DNA of 64,000 nucleotides from Ornithinibacillus bavariensis (GTDB taxonomy: Bacteria; Bacillota; Bacilli; Bacillales; Amphibacillaceae), in the NCBI RefSeq assembly GCF_018333235.1, contig NZ_BORP01000007.1, positions 104,023 to 168,022 on the forward strand. The letters run 5' to 3'. Numbering within the stretch: the stretch's first letter is position 1; every line of letters begins with the position of its first letter. Under the pieces are notes generated by a model, which saw only the letters and a list, made by a program, of their open reading frames with translations, had not been told where the DNA came from and ran no database searches. A program made the position numbers and the translations under genes. Below are positions 19,639 through 29,493 of this stretch, in pieces.

Positions 19639-21195
19639 TTAAAGAGGAATATTACCATGCTTTTTACTTGGTCTATCCTCTTGTTTATGATAAAGCATTT
19701 CAAGACCTTGAATAAGCTTTATTCGTGTTTCTCTAGGGTCAATGACATCATCCACCATCCCTAGCTTAGCAGCAATATACGGATTTGCAAACTTATCGCG
19801 ATAAATATTTATTTTTTCCTGACGTGTTTTTTCAGGATCCTCGCTAGCTGCTATTTCCTTCGCAAAAATAATATTAGCTGCACCTTCTGGCCCCATAACC
19901 GCAATTTCCGCATTCGGCCATGAAAATACTAAATCAGCACCAATTGACTTACTATTTAATGCCACATATGCACCACCATATGCTTTTCGAACAATCACTG
20001 TTAGTTTTGGTACAGTTGCCTCTGAATAAGCATACAATATTTTCGCTCCATGACGTATGATACCACCATGCTCCTGTTTTATGCCAGGAAAGAAGCCTGT
20101 AACATCCTCAAATGTAATGATAGGAATATTAAAGCAATCACAAAATCGAATAAATCGAGCAGCTTTATCACTCGAATCAATGTCTAATCCACCAGCAAGA
20201 TGTTTCGGTTGGTTACAAACTAATCCTACTGTTTGTCCGTGTATTCTCGCAAATCCAACCACAATATTTTTAGCAAATTCAGAATGTATTTCATAAAAAC
20301 TACCTTCATCTACCACTTGTTGAATAACATTTTTAATATCGTATGGACGAGTTGCATCAAACGGGACTATATCTACTAACTCCGGACGATAATCCTCGAG
20401 TTGGTCATCGTGATATTCTGTTATAGCAGGCTTCTCCGTATTATTACTTGGTAGATAAGAAAGTAACTTTTTCACATGATCTAATGCCTCTTCCTCTGTT
20501 TTCGCTTTAAAATGGGCATTTCCACTTTTACTATTATGGATATGTGCACCACCTAAGTCTTCGGAGGTTATTTTTTCACCAGTCACTGTTTCGATAACCT
20601 TAGGACCCGTGATAAACATTTGTGAAGTCTTTTCCACCATAATCACAAAATCCGTAATGGCAGGGGAATAAACCGCTCCACCAGCACTTGGTCCCATAAT
20701 AACAGAAATTTGTGGGATATAGCCAGAGTAAATGGAATTTCTGTAAAATACTTGTCCATATCCGTCCAAAGAGGATACACCCTCCTGTATTCTAGCACCA
20801 CCTGAATCATTTAATCCGATAAATGGAACACCATTTTTTGCTGCTAGATCCATAACAGCTGCTATCTTTTTCCCGTGCATCTCTCCTAAAGCTCCACCAT
20901 AAAGTGTAAAGTCCTGTGCAAATAAATATACAGGGCGTCCATTGATTTTTCCATAGCCTGTAACAACACCATCACCCGCACCATTTGACCCATTCATATC
21001 AAAATCAGTTCCACGGTTTTCTATAAATGTATTCAACTCAACAAAGCTTCCATCATCAAGTAAATAATCAATTCTTTCTCTTGCGGTCATTTTGCCTTTT
21101 GCATGCTGCTTTTCAATCCGCTCATCTCCACCACCTAGCTCTGCAATTCTTCTTTTATCATATAGCTCATTTATTTTATCGAACATATCCATCAT
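19639..21195 (-). CDS. yqjD: Acyl-CoA carboxylase carboxyltransferase subunit (propionyl-CoA type, YqjD)
   Basis: Transfers CO2 from carboxybiotin to an acyl-CoA; next to mutase and epimerase genes the substrate is most likely propionyl-CoA, giving (S)-methylmalonyl-CoA. Two crotonase-like carboxyltransferase halves are seen, with [13 protein letters not shown] and [12 protein letters not shown] in the N half, and the second oxyanion hole segment [15 protein letters not shown] in the C half. 518 aa is the usual length. The ATG at 21195 overlaps the upstream stop as ATGA after GGAGGT. The biotin carboxylase and carrier partners are not in this operon; accB-accC at 42.5-44.4 kb might serve. Confidence 0.88.
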   Translation of the reverse strand: MMDMFDKINELYDKRRIAELGGGDERIEKQHAKGKMTARERIDYLLDDGSFVELNTFIENRGTDFDMNGSNGAGDGVVTGYGKINGRPVYLFAQDFTLYGGALGEMHGKKIAAVMDLAAKNGVPFIGLNDSGGARIQEGVSSLDGYGQVFYRNSIYSGYIPQISVIMGPSAGGAVYSPAITDFVIMVEKTSQMFITGPKVIETVTGEKITSEDLGGAHIHNSKSGNAHFKAKTEEEALDHVKKLLSYLPSNNTEKPAITEYHDDQLEDYRPELVDIVPFDATRPYDIKNVIQQVVDEGSFYEIHSEFAKNIVVGFARIHGQTVGLVCNQPKHLAGGLDIDSSDKAARFIRFCDCFNIPIITFEDVTGFFPGIKQEHGGIIRHGAKILYAYSEATVPKLTVIVRKAYGGAYVALNSKSIGADLVFSWPNAEIAVMGPEGAANIIFAKEIAASEDPEKTRQEKINIYRDKFANPYIAAKLGMVDDVIDPRETRIKLIQGLEMLYHKQEDRPSKKHGNIPL

Positions 21196-22010
21196 TGATC
21201 CTTACCTCCAGATTCTTCTGTTAACTCAAAAAGTACGCCATGAGTTGATCTTGGATGCATGAATGCTATCTTCGTTTGATGAGCACCAGGCTTTGGTTCG
21301 GTATTAATAAATTGAATCCCATTTTTCGAATATTGCCTGATTCTCTCCTTGATATCTTCTATCCCTAGAGCGATATGATGGACTCCCTCTCCTTTTTTCT
21401 CAAGAAATTTGTAGATCGCTGATGACTCACTTGTTGGTTCTAGCAGTTCAAAGCGAGTGTCACCTATCCTCAAAAAAGCTACCTTGACAAACTCTGAGGC
21501 TACTTCTTCCATCCCCTCAAGCACAAGCCCCAACGTATTCCTATAAAATGGTAATGTTTGTTCAATGGAATGAACTGCAATGCCAATATGCGAGATTTTT
21601 TTTGGTGGTGTAATCTTTTCATCTCCTACGAGTTTGATAATGTAATTTGCTAGTTCTTCGATGGATGAACCACTAGTAAATATATTGTTAATCCCTTTTT
21701 CTATTAGTACAGGAATATCTTCAGCAGGTATTACCCCTCCACCAATGACGGGAATGTCACTTGCATTTAATGCCTTAAGCTCTTCGATAACCTTTGGAAA
21801 CAGAGTCAAATGGGCTCCAGATAAAGAAGATAGTCCAACAATGTCTACATCCTCTTGTACTGCTGCATTCGCTATTTGTGCAGGTGATTGTCTTAGCCCT
21901 GTATAAATAACCTCCATGCCATGATCACGAAGCCCTTGTGCAATAACTAATGCACCTCTGTCATGTCCATCTAGTCCTGGTTTTGCAATCAACACTCTTA
22001 TTTTCCCCAT
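21192..22010 (-). CDS. Fusion of mutase B12-binding domain and methylmalonyl-CoA epimerase
   Basis: Two enzymes' parts in one 272 aa chain. Residues 1-131 form the cobalamin-binding subunit: the B12 motif D14-x-H16-x-x-G19 in PGLDGHDRG, then GLSSLSG and GGGVIP. Residues about 139-266 form a VOC-fold epimerase: SHIGIAVHS and GVHHIALG carry the two metal His, FELLEP and LFEL the acidic ligands. A short linker (KITPPKK) joins them. It would supply the B12 half to the 549 aa mutase just upstream, and isomerise (S)- to (R)-methylmalonyl-CoA. ATG 22010 follows AAGGAG. There is no frameshift at the junction, so this is a real fusion. Confidence 0.88.
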   Translation of the reverse strand: MGKIRVLIAKPGLDGHDRGALVIAQGLRDHGMEVIYTGLRQSPAQIANAAVQEDVDIVGLSSLSGAHLTLFPKVIEELKALNASDIPVIGGGVIPAEDIPVLIEKGINNIFTSGSSIEELANYIIKLVGDEKITPPKKISHIGIAVHSIEQTLPFYRNTLGLVLEGMEEVASEFVKVAFLRIGDTRFELLEPTSESSAIYKFLEKKGEGVHHIALGIEDIKERIRQYSKNGIQFINTEPKPGAHQTKIAFMHPRSTHGVLFELTEESGGKDQ

Positions 22011-22036
22011 CTTACAATCTCCTTCCCCACTTGTCT

Positions 22037-23686
22037 CTAGATGCTTCCATACTCTCCAAATTCCCTACGTAACACATTACAAATCTCTCCAACTGACGCA
22101 TAGGCTTTCACTGCATTCAAAATATATGGAATGAGATTTTCTTCCGGATTTTTAGCTGCCCATTCTAATTGTTTTAATGTACTATTTACTAAGTCTTTAT
22201 CTCGATTTAGCTTTCTCTCCTGTAGAGCAGCCTTTTGTTCCCGCTCTAGTTTTTCATCTACTTTTAATAACTCTGGATTTACCTCTTCATCAATTTTGTA
22301 TTTATTTAAACCAACGATAACTTCTTCTTCGCTTTCAATTCGCTTTTGCGTTTCATATGCTGTCCGATGTATTTCCCGTTGCATAAATCCTTCTTCAACG
22401 GCTGAGACTGCACCGCCTAGTTCTTCAATTTGTTTTAAATAAATAGTTACTTCGGATTCAATCTTGTCTGTTAATGCTTCGATAAAATATGAACCACCTA
22501 ACGGGTCAATCGTGTCTGCAACACCACTTTCATGAGCTATTATTTGTTGTGTTCGAAGCGCAATACGTGCAGACTCTTCTGTTGGTAAAGCCAATGCCTC
22601 ATCACGAGAGTTCGTATGTAAGCTCTGCGTACCTCCTAATACAGCCGCTAAAGCTTGCAGGGTAACTCGGACGATATTATTATCCGGCTGTTGTGCAGTA
22701 AGCGTAGAACCACCTGTTTGCGTATGAAAACGTAACTTCCAGCTCTTTGGATTTTTCGCTTGGTAGTGCTCTTTCATAATCCTCGCCCAAATTCTCCTAG
22801 CAGCTCTAAATTTAGCAATCTCTTCAAAAAAATTGTTATGGGCATTAAAGAAAAATGCTAGTCTAGGTGCAAACGAATCAACATCCAATCCTGAGGCAAT
22901 AGCAGCATCCACATATGCCATACCATTCGCAATCGTAAAGGCTACCTCTTGGACTGCTGTGGATCCTGCCTCGCGGATATGATAACCAGAAATACTAATT
23001 GTATTGAATTTCGGAACATTTTGCTGGCAGTACTCAAAAATATTGGTAATAAGTCGCATGGACGGTTTTGGCGGAAAAATATAAGTACCACGTGCGATAT
23101 ATTCCTTTAAAATATCATTTTGAATAGTTCCAGTTAATTTATTGATAGGAACTCCTTGCTTCTCACCTACCGCAATATACATACATAGTAAAATGGATGC
23201 TGGAGAATTGATGGTCATAGACGTACTAACCTTATCTAAGGGAATTTGGTCAAGAAGTGCCTCCATGTCGTGTAAAGTGTCTATGGCTACACCAACCCTT
23301 CCCACTTCTCCCTCTGCCATTGGATCATCGGAATCGTAACCAATTTGTGTCGGCAAATCGAAAGCAACAGATAAACCAGTTTGTCCTTGCTCCAATAAAT
23401 AACGAAAGCGTTTGTTTGTTTCAGTTGCAGAACCAAAGCCAGCATATTGACGCATTGTCCAATACTTACTTCGATACATCGTGGACTGGATGCCCCGTGT
23501 ATACGGATATTCTCCTGGAAAGCCTAACCTTTCATTGTAATCGCTATCATTTTCATGGTAATAGAGTCTATCGACAGGTATACTCGAGCTAGTTTGAAAT
23601 ACTTCTTTCCGCTCAGGAAAGCGCTTTAATGTTTCTTCAACGGAATCCTTCCATTTTTTTTCGTTATCCTTTTGATTAATTGTCAT
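22037..23686 (-). CDS. Methylmalonyl-CoA mutase large (catalytic) subunit, lacking B12 domain
   Basis: Adenosylcobalamin enzyme converting (R)-methylmalonyl-CoA to succinyl-CoA. 549 aa corresponds to the TIM-barrel alone; the B12-binding domain is the next gene. [22 protein letters not shown] carries the Tyr (QYAGF) that methylmalonyl-CoA mutases use over the coenzyme (isobutyryl-CoA mutases have Phe there), and PSMRLI keeps the Arg contacting substrate carboxylate; this favours methylmalonyl- over isobutyryl-CoA. Other core segments: [41 protein letters not shown] at 23686 follows AGGGGGA. It is the first gene of the operon; no MeaB-type chaperone GTPase gene is seen nearby. Confidence 0.88.
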   Translation of the reverse strand: MTINQKDNEKKWKDSVEETLKRFPERKEVFQTSSSIPVDRLYYHENDSDYNERLGFPGEYPYTRGIQSTMYRSKYWTMRQYAGFGSATETNKRFRYLLEQGQTGLSVAFDLPTQIGYDSDDPMAEGEVGRVGVAIDTLHDMEALLDQIPLDKVSTSMTINSPASILLCMYIAVGEKQGVPINKLTGTIQNDILKEYIARGTYIFPPKPSMRLITNIFEYCQQNVPKFNTISISGYHIREAGSTAVQEVAFTIANGMAYVDAAIASGLDVDSFAPRLAFFFNAHNNFFEEIAKFRAARRIWARIMKEHYQAKNPKSWKLRFHTQTGGSTLTAQQPDNNIVRVTLQALAAVLGGTQSLHTNSRDEALALPTEESARIALRTQQIIAHESGVADTIDPLGGSYFIEALTDKIESEVTIYLKQIEELGGAVSAVEEGFMQREIHRTAYETQKRIESEEEVIVGLNKYKIDEEVNPELLKVDEKLEREQKAALQERKLNRDKDLVNSTLKQLEWAAKNPEENLIPYILNAVKAYASVGEICNVLRREFGEYGSI

Positions 23687-23843
23687 ACTAGTTCCCCCTA
23701 TCTCTAAAAAAAGAACCTTAATACTAAGGCAAATATTAGGAAAATTAATAATTTAAGAATGGCTATTCTAATATTTTACTTGTCCTTAACCCATTTTAAC
23801 GATAAAATACAATTAGCATATGGGATGTAAGGAGGACAAACGG

Positions 23844-23987
23844 ATGGCTTCAAAGCAAAACATTAAACCTGCTCCAAGAAGAAGATCAAAACGTGAACGA
23901 AGAATGAGATTAGCTGTATATATTATGATTATTGCAATGGTTGTCTCAACCATAACCTATGGATTAGCATTTGTAATCAATTTATAA
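23844..23987 (+). CDS. 47-residue basic single-pass membrane protein
   Basis: A short gene with an excellent AAGGAGG site 8 bases before ATG. The product begins MASKQNIKPAPRRRSKRERR, a strongly basic tail of about 22 residues, followed by one transmembrane helix (about 23-46) ending at NL. A terminator follows at once, so this is a complete one-gene unit divergent from the mutase operon. The layout resembles small stressosome-associated Prli42-type or DUF4044-type proteins of Firmicutes, but I cannot assign it firmly. Confidence 0.72.
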   Translation: MASKQNIKPAPRRRSKRERRMRLAVYIMIIAMVVSTITYGLAFVINL

Positions 23988-24000
23988 TATGAATCAATGG

Positions 24001-24029
24001 CTGGATTATATATCCAGTCTTTTATTTTT
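24001..24029 (+). terminator. Terminator of the 47-residue protein gene
   Basis: CTGGAT-TATAT-ATCCAG hairpin followed by a T-rich run (TCTTTTATTTTT), 13 bases after the stop codon. Confidence 0.72.
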
Positions 24030-24177
24030 CAAACAATCTAACATAGCTTCCCCAAAGACGGAAATCTAAAGTTGTCGTAATCTCCTAAAGAATCAAGTAA
24101 ATTTATGATTAGTTACAACTATTAATTATATTATAACAACTTCAAGTCCGCTACTACCTTAATTGGGTTTAAAGCGA

Positions 24178-24213
24178 AAATAAGGCTGACCCTATATAGA
24201 GACAGCCTTATTT
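24178..24213 (-). terminator. Terminator after brxB
   Basis: Minus-strand AAATAAGGCTG pairs with CAGCCTTATTT over a 14-base loop, ending in a T-run. It probably terminates transcription of brxB and possibly of the bkd operon upstream. Confidence 0.75.
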
Positions 24214-24224
24214 GGTTTATCTAT

Positions 24225-24656
24225 TTATACTTCTTCACAATGCTCATCGAATAGTTGTTGTAATCTGCTCATCACTTCTACAGCACTATGTCCTTCAATG
24301 TCATGGCGCTCTAACATGGTAACGATTTTACCATCCTTTAACAACGCAAATGATGGTGAAGAAGGTGGATAACCTTCAAAATATGTTCTTGCCTTTTCCG
24401 TCGCTTCACGATCTTGACCAGCAAACACTGTAACTAAATGCTCTGGACGCTTATCATAGTTTATCGCATTAATAGCTGCTGGACGAGCTACACCACCAGC
24501 ACAACCACAGGTTGAATTAATAAGAACTAATGTGGTACCTTCACGATTTAGTGCAGCTTCTACTTCTTCAGGGCTTCTTAAATCCTCATAGCCCGCTTCT
24601 ACTATATCTTTACGTGCAGCATCCACAATATCATTCATAAATAGATTAAAATCCAT
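24225..24656 (-). CDS. brxB: Bacilliredoxin BrxB
   Basis: Thioredoxin-fold protein that removes bacillithiol from S-bacillithiolated proteins. The C50-G-C52 active site in [15 protein letters not shown] is the bacilliredoxin signature; the C-terminal part has [12 protein letters not shown]. 143 aa, matching YqiW/YphP length. ATG 24656 follows AGGAGTG. It lies 85 bases downstream of bkdB with no clear terminator between, as yqiW follows the bkd operon in B. subtilis. This implies the organism makes bacillithiol. Confidence 0.92.
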   Translation of the reverse strand: MDFNLFMNDIVDAARKDIVEAGYEDLRSPEEVEAALNREGTTLVLINSTCGCAGGVARPAAINAINYDKRPEHLVTVFAGQDREATEKARTYFEGYPPSSPSFALLKDGKIVTMLERHDIEGHSAVEVMSRLQQLFDEHCEEV

Positions 24657-24741
24657 TTAAGACACTCCTTATGTTAAGAATAAATAAATCTATCAATAGG
24701 TTATCAAGTTTATCCATTAAATTCAAACTAAAAAGCCTGAA

Positions 24742-26010
24742 TTAATAGACTTGAACCGTATTTTCATTCATGTTTTCTAAAATCTCCTTAACATAAGCTA
24801 AGAATTGACCACAAATTAGTCCATCCAAAATCCGGTGGTCCAATGATAAACATAAATTAACCATATCCCTTGCTGCAAACATATTATTAATAATAACAGG
24901 CTTTTTCACAATCGATTCAACCTGTAAAATTGCAGCTTGCGGATGGTTGATTACACCCATTGACTGAACAGAACCAAAGGACCCTGTATTGTTAACCGTA
25001 AATGTTCCACCTTGCATATCATCTGCAGTAAGCTTGTTCGTACGTGCTTTATTCGCAAGTTCATTAATTTCGCGGGCAATTCCCTTAATACTCTTTTCAT
25101 CCGCATTCTTAATTACAGGGACAAATAATTCTTGGTCCTTTGCAACTGCAATGGATAGGTTTATATCCTTACGCTGAATAATTTTATCTCCTGCCCACAT
25201 GCTATTTATTTGTGGGAACTTCTTCAGTGCTTGTGCTACAGCTTTTACAAAGAATGCAAAATAGGTTAGATTATAGCCCTCGTTTTGCTTAAATTCTGTT
25301 TTAATTTTATTTCGATAATTAACTAAATCAGTCACATCCACTTCAACCATCATCCAAGCATGTGGAATTTCGGTTTTAGAGCGTACCATGTTTTGTGCTA
25401 TAACTTTACGTATACCTGTAACAGGAATCTCAATATCTCCAGCCTGTGTGGTAGAATGTGTTGATTGTGTTGTCTTCGATACTGTAGTATTAATTACCGG
25501 TTCTTCTAGTTTAGCTTCCGGTTTAGCGGATTCTACCGCAGTAGGTAGTTGACCAGTAGAAATAATCTGCTCAATATCCTTTCTTGTAATTCTTCCTCCA
25601 CGGCCAGTTCCTGTAACCAGTTCTAAATCAATGTTATTTTCTTGAGCCATACGCAAAACTGCCGGAGAATAGCGTTTTTTCATCGATTGATCACTATTTA
25701 GGTCCTCTTTCGCCTTACTAGTAGTCACCTCTTGTTCAAGAGCTGCTCCTACTATATTCTCTCCATTACCTTCTGTTTCGATATAGCATATTAATTCCCC
25801 AACAGCAACCGTGTCTCCCTCTTGTACAGTAAGCTCTTTAACAGTCCCGGTGAAGGATGATGGTACTTCTGCATTTACTTTATCTGTCATGACCTCAGCA
25901 ATAGGATCATACTTATTTACATGGTCCCCAACTTTGACAAGCCAAGAACTAATCGTTCCCTCTGTCACACTTTCACCAAGCTGTGGCATGGTAATTTTTT
26001 CTGTTGCCAA
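24742..26010 (-). CDS. bkdB: Branched-chain 2-oxoacid dehydrogenase E2 (dihydrolipoyl acyltransferase)
   Basis: Core of the complex that transfers branched acyl groups to CoA. Domains: lipoyl domain (about 1-78) with the lipoylated Lys in VMTDKVNAEVP; a Ser/Thr/Gln-rich linker; the peripheral subunit-binding domain (KRYSPAVLRMAQENNID, then GRGGRITRKDIE); a second linker; and the catalytic domain ending in LSLDHRILDGLICGQFL with the active-site His and Asp. 422 aa is normal. ATG 26010 has an AGGAGGG site, 19 bases after bkdAB. The products isobutyryl-, isovaleryl- and 2-methylbutyryl-CoA also prime branched fatty acids. Confidence 0.93.
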   Translation of the reverse strand: MATEKITMPQLGESVTEGTISSWLVKVGDHVNKYDPIAEVMTDKVNAEVPSSFTGTVKELTVQEGDTVAVGELICYIETEGNGENIVGAALEQEVTTSKAKEDLNSDQSMKKRYSPAVLRMAQENNIDLELVTGTGRGGRITRKDIEQIISTGQLPTAVESAKPEAKLEEPVINTTVSKTTQSTHSTTQAGDIEIPVTGIRKVIAQNMVRSKTEIPHAWMMVEVDVTDLVNYRNKIKTEFKQNEGYNLTYFAFFVKAVAQALKKFPQINSMWAGDKIIQRKDINLSIAVAKDQELFVPVIKNADEKSIKGIAREINELANKARTNKLTADDMQGGTFTVNNTGSFGSVQSMGVINHPQAAILQVESIVKKPVIINNMFAARDMVNLCLSLDHRILDGLICGQFLAYVKEILENMNENTVQVY

Positions 26011-26029
26011 TTCTATCCCTCCTATCTAA

Positions 26030-27013
26030 TTAGAACTCAGCAAGCTCACGCATCGCTTTTTCAATTTTATCAGGATTCATCATAAAGAATTTTTCCATCG
26101 TTGGTGCATAAGGCATTGCAGGAACATCCGGTCCTGCTAACCTTTGAATTGGTGCATCCAGATCGAATAAGCAGTTTTCTGCAATAATAGCAGCAACTTC
26201 ACCAATGACGCTACCTTCCTTGTTGTCTTCCGTTACTAATAGTACCTTGCCTGTCTTTTTCGCCGCTTCAATAATTGCTTCTTTATCTAATGGATAGACT
26301 GTACGCAAATCAAGTATATGTGCGTCAATCCCTTCCTCAGCTAGCTTTTCAGCAGCTTGTAAAGCAAAATGAACACATAATCCATATGTAATAACTGTGA
26401 TATCAGAGCCTTCACGTTTTACATCGGCCTTACCTATTGGAAGTACATAATCATCCTCTGGTACCTCACCCTTTAAAAGACGATACGCACGTTTATGCTC
26501 AAAAAATAGAACAGGGTCATTATCTCGAATAGCAGCCTTTAACAAACCTTTTGCATCATAGGGGGTTGAAGGCATTACAATTTTTAATCCTGGTTGGTTA
26601 GCGAAAATTGCTTCCACAGATTGCGAATGGTACAGTGCACCATGTACACCTCCACCATATGGGGCACGAACAACAATTGGACAGTTCCAATCGTTATTAG
26701 AACGATAGCGAATTCTTGCAGCTTCAGAAATGATTTGATTTACAGCTGGCATGATAAAGTCTGCGAATTGCATCTCTGCTACTGGACGCATGCCATACAT
26801 TGCTGCACCTATTCCAACACCAGCTATTGCTGATTCTGCTAAAGGAGTGTCCAATACACGATATTCTCCAAATTCATCATATAAGCCTTCAGTCGCTTTG
26901 AACACGCCACCTTTTTTTCCAACGTCTTCCCCTAGTATAAAAACCTTCTCATCTCGCTGCATTTCTTCCCGTAGAGCAGCTGTTATCGCTTGAATATATG
27001 ACATTACTGGCAT
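26030..27013 (-). CDS. bkdAB: Branched-chain 2-oxoacid dehydrogenase E1 beta subunit
   Basis: Pairs with BkdAA in the thiamine-diphosphate decarboxylase. Shows VFILGEDVGKKGGVFKATEGL, the substrate-proximal PLAESAIAGVGIGAAMYGMRPVAE region (given here as family landmarks), APYGGGVHGALYHSQS and the C-terminal transketolase-like domain from about 200 with ILDLRTVYPLD. The 327 aa length fits. ATG at 27013 follows GAGGGAATA. Gaps of 15 and 19 bases to its neighbours fit one operon. Confidence 0.94.
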   Translation of the reverse strand: MPVMSYIQAITAALREEMQRDEKVFILGEDVGKKGGVFKATEGLYDEFGEYRVLDTPLAESAIAGVGIGAAMYGMRPVAEMQFADFIMPAVNQIISEAARIRYRSNNDWNCPIVVRAPYGGGVHGALYHSQSVEAIFANQPGLKIVMPSTPYDAKGLLKAAIRDNDPVLFFEHKRAYRLLKGEVPEDDYVLPIGKADVKREGSDITVITYGLCVHFALQAAEKLAEEGIDAHILDLRTVYPLDKEAIIEAAKKTGKVLLVTEDNKEGSVIGEVAAIIAENCLFDLDAPIQRLAGPDVPAMPYAPTMEKFFMMNPDKIEKAMRELAEF

Positions 27014-27028
27014 GTTATTCCCTCCCTC

Positions 27029-28021
27029 TTACTCCTCGTAAACATACTTTAATGCTGATTCAGGTTCTGCATAAGGTGCATTTTCAGCATAATCCGTTGC
27101 TTCATTGACAATATTATTTATTTCATTCGTAATTTCCTTCTCTAAATCATCTGTTAAGATATTTAATTCCTTCAGATAACCCGCAAAGGTAAAAATAGAG
27201 TCAAGCTTTTTCGCTTCCTCAACTTCATCACGATCACGATATGCTCGATCATCATCATCACTTGAGTGAGCAGTCAATCGATAAGATACAGCCTCAATAA
27301 GTGTTGGACCCTCTCCATTTAATGCACGTTCACGGGCTTCCTTAACAGCTTTATATACTTCCAGTGGATCATTACCATCTACCGTGTAACCTGGAAAACC
27401 ATAGCCTAACGCTCGGTCAGAAACCTTAGGGTTACCTAACTGCTTTTCTATTGGTACAGAGATAGCATATTTATTATTTTCTACCATAGTAATTACAGGT
27501 AATTTGTGCACACCAGCAAAATTTAATCCTTCATGAAAATCACCTTGGTTAGAGGATCCTTCCCCCAGGGTTACGAATGAAACAAATTGTTTGTTTTCCA
27601 TCTTAGCTGCCAAAGCCACTCCAACAGCATGCGGAACCTGTGTTGTAACAGGCGATGATCCTGTTAAAATTCTATTCTTTTTTTGTCCAAAATGGCTTGG
27701 CATTTGGCGACCGCCAGAATTAGGATCCTCTGCCTTAGCAAAAGCAGAAAGCATCAACTCTTTTGCTGTCATACCAAAAGCAAGAACTACGCCCATATCG
27801 CGATAGTAAGGGGCTACGTAGTCATCTTTACGATCTAATGCAAAAGCAGCTCCAACCTGCGCAGCCTCCTGTCCCTGACAAGAGATAACAAATGGAATTT
27901 TACCTGCACGATTTAGTAGCCACATTCTTTCATCTAATTTTCTCGCTAATAGCATCGTTTTGTACATGTCGAGTACTTGTTCATCGGATAACCCGAGTGC
28001 ATCATGACGATTTGTAGTCAT
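27029..28021 (-). CDS. bkdAA: Branched-chain 2-oxoacid dehydrogenase E1 alpha subunit
   Basis: Binds thiamine diphosphate through GEGSSNQGDFHEGLNF and MVENN, the GDG-x-NN type motif of the family. The phosphorylation-loop-like segment YRLTAHSSDDDDRAY is preserved. 330 aa is typical of BkdAA rather than PdhA (about 370). ATG at 28021 follows AGGGAGGG. Gene order lpdV-bkdAA-bkdAB-bkdB is as in B. subtilis. Confidence 0.94.
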   Translation of the reverse strand: MTTNRHDALGLSDEQVLDMYKTMLLARKLDERMWLLNRAGKIPFVISCQGQEAAQVGAAFALDRKDDYVAPYYRDMGVVLAFGMTAKELMLSAFAKAEDPNSGGRQMPSHFGQKKNRILTGSSPVTTQVPHAVGVALAAKMENKQFVSFVTLGEGSSNQGDFHEGLNFAGVHKLPVITMVENNKYAISVPIEKQLGNPKVSDRALGYGFPGYTVDGNDPLEVYKAVKEARERALNGEGPTLIEAVSYRLTAHSSDDDDRAYRDRDEVEEAKKLDSIFTFAGYLKELNILTDDLEKEITNEINNIVNEATDYAENAPYAEPESALKYVYEE

Positions 28022-28056
28022 TTAAAAAGTCCCTCCCTTTACTAATTAAACTTATC

Positions 28057-29478
28057 TTAACCGTGAATTTGTAATCCTTCAACTGCTAGCGCTGCTTCCC
28101 CCATAATTTCTGAAAGCGTAGGATGTGGATGGATCGTATGTGAGATTTCCCACGGTGTAGCATCCAATACTTTTGCAAGTCCTGCTTCAGAAATTAAGTC
28201 GGTCACATGTGGACCTACCATATGAATTCCAAGCAAATCCTCATTTTCTTGATTCATTATAATTTTCACAAATCCATCTGATTCCCCGTAAACTAGCGCC
28301 TTTCCGATAGCCTTGAATGGAAATTTTCCTACTTTAACGGAAAATCCTTTCTCTTTTGCCTGTTTTTCAGTTAATCCAACACTTGCTGCTTCGGGATTCG
28401 AATAAATACAAGCAGGAATATTATCATAATTGATTGGTTCTGGATTGCATCCAAACATATGTTCAACCGCAATAATGCCCTCATGTGATGCGACATGGGC
28501 AAGCTGCATTCCACCTATAACATCACCGATTGCATATATATGTGACTCCTTTGTTTGATAAAATTCCGAGGTTTTAATATATCCCTTTTCTAGCACAATA
28601 TCTGTATTCTCAATTCCAACATTTGTTGTGTTTGCTTGTCTGCCAACAGAAACTAAAATTTTATCAGCTGAAAATGCCTTTTTCTCTCCAGCTAATTCTG
28701 CTTCTATAGAAACACCCTTATCCTTTACCAATGTTTCAGGTAATACTTTTGCCCCTTTCACAAAGGTTACTCCTTTGCGTTTAAGAAGCTTTTCTACCTC
28801 ACGTGCTACATCCATATCTTCTGTTGGTAAAATCTGATCCAGATATTCAACTACAGTTACCTCTGTACCGAAATCAGCTAACATCGATGCCCATTCGATT
28901 CCAATGACTCCTCCACCGATGATAATGATGGATTTCGGTAGGCTATCCATTTGCAATGCCTCATCTGAACTCATCACATAATCCCCGTCAATATCTAAGC
29001 CGGGTAGCGTTCTTGGCGAGGAACCTGTTGCAATAAGAACATTTTTCGGAACTAACATCGTATTTTCCTCACCATTTGCATACTCAATCGAAATAGTTCC
29101 TGGCAGTGGTGAAAAAATACTCGGTCCAAGAATTCTTCCATATCCATGAAAGACATCAATTTTACCCTTCTTCATAAGTGCTGTAACACCCTTATGCAAG
29201 GTCCCTACAATCGAATTCTTTCGTTGCTGAACTTGTAAAAAGTCCAATTGTATATCACTAGTAGTAATTCCGTACTCACTAGCATTTTTTGTTTGTCTAT
29301 AGACTTCTGCACTTCTCAATAACGCTTTAGATGGAATACATCCCCTATGCAAACACGTACCGCCTAAGTCACTTTTTTCTACTACAGCAACCTTCTTGCC
29401 AAGCTGAGAAGCACGAATGGCAGCCACATAACCACCGGTTCCTCCACCAAGAACAACTAAATCATATTCCTGTGTCAT
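28057..29478 (-). CDS. lpdV: Dihydrolipoyl dehydrogenase E3 of the branched-chain complex
   Basis: Reoxidises the lipoyl groups with FAD and NAD. Landmarks: FAD site VLGGGTGGYVAAIRA, redox-active disulphide GGTCLHRGCIPSK, NAD site IIIGGGVIGIEWAS, YAIGDVIGG, and the C-terminal catalytic His in HTIHPHPTLSE. 473 aa. ATG 29478 follows GGGGAGAATC. The location inside the bkd operon marks it as LpdV rather than PdhD. It directly follows bcd with a 15-base gap; phosphotransbutyrylase (ptb) and butyrate kinase (buk), which flank bcd in B. subtilis, are missing. Confidence 0.94.
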   Translation of the reverse strand: MTQEYDLVVLGGGTGGYVAAIRASQLGKKVAVVEKSDLGGTCLHRGCIPSKALLRSAEVYRQTKNASEYGITTSDIQLDFLQVQQRKNSIVGTLHKGVTALMKKGKIDVFHGYGRILGPSIFSPLPGTISIEYANGEENTMLVPKNVLIATGSSPRTLPGLDIDGDYVMSSDEALQMDSLPKSIIIIGGGVIGIEWASMLADFGTEVTVVEYLDQILPTEDMDVAREVEKLLKRKGVTFVKGAKVLPETLVKDKGVSIEAELAGEKKAFSADKILVSVGRQANTTNVGIENTDIVLEKGYIKTSEFYQTKESHIYAIGDVIGGMQLAHVASHEGIIAVEHMFGCNPEPINYDNIPACIYSNPEAASVGLTEKQAKEKGFSVKVGKFPFKAIGKALVYGESDGFVKIIMNQENEDLLGIHMVGPHVTDLISEAGLAKVLDATPWEISHTIHPHPTLSEIMGEAALAVEGLQIHG

Positions 29479-29493
29479 TTGATTCTCCCCTTT

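Larger units (their letters stand above)
23988..24224. other. Intergenic stretch between two terminators
   Basis: Holds the plus-strand terminator of the 47-residue gene and the minus-strand terminator of brxB. No further coding frame is seen. Confidence 0.6.
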
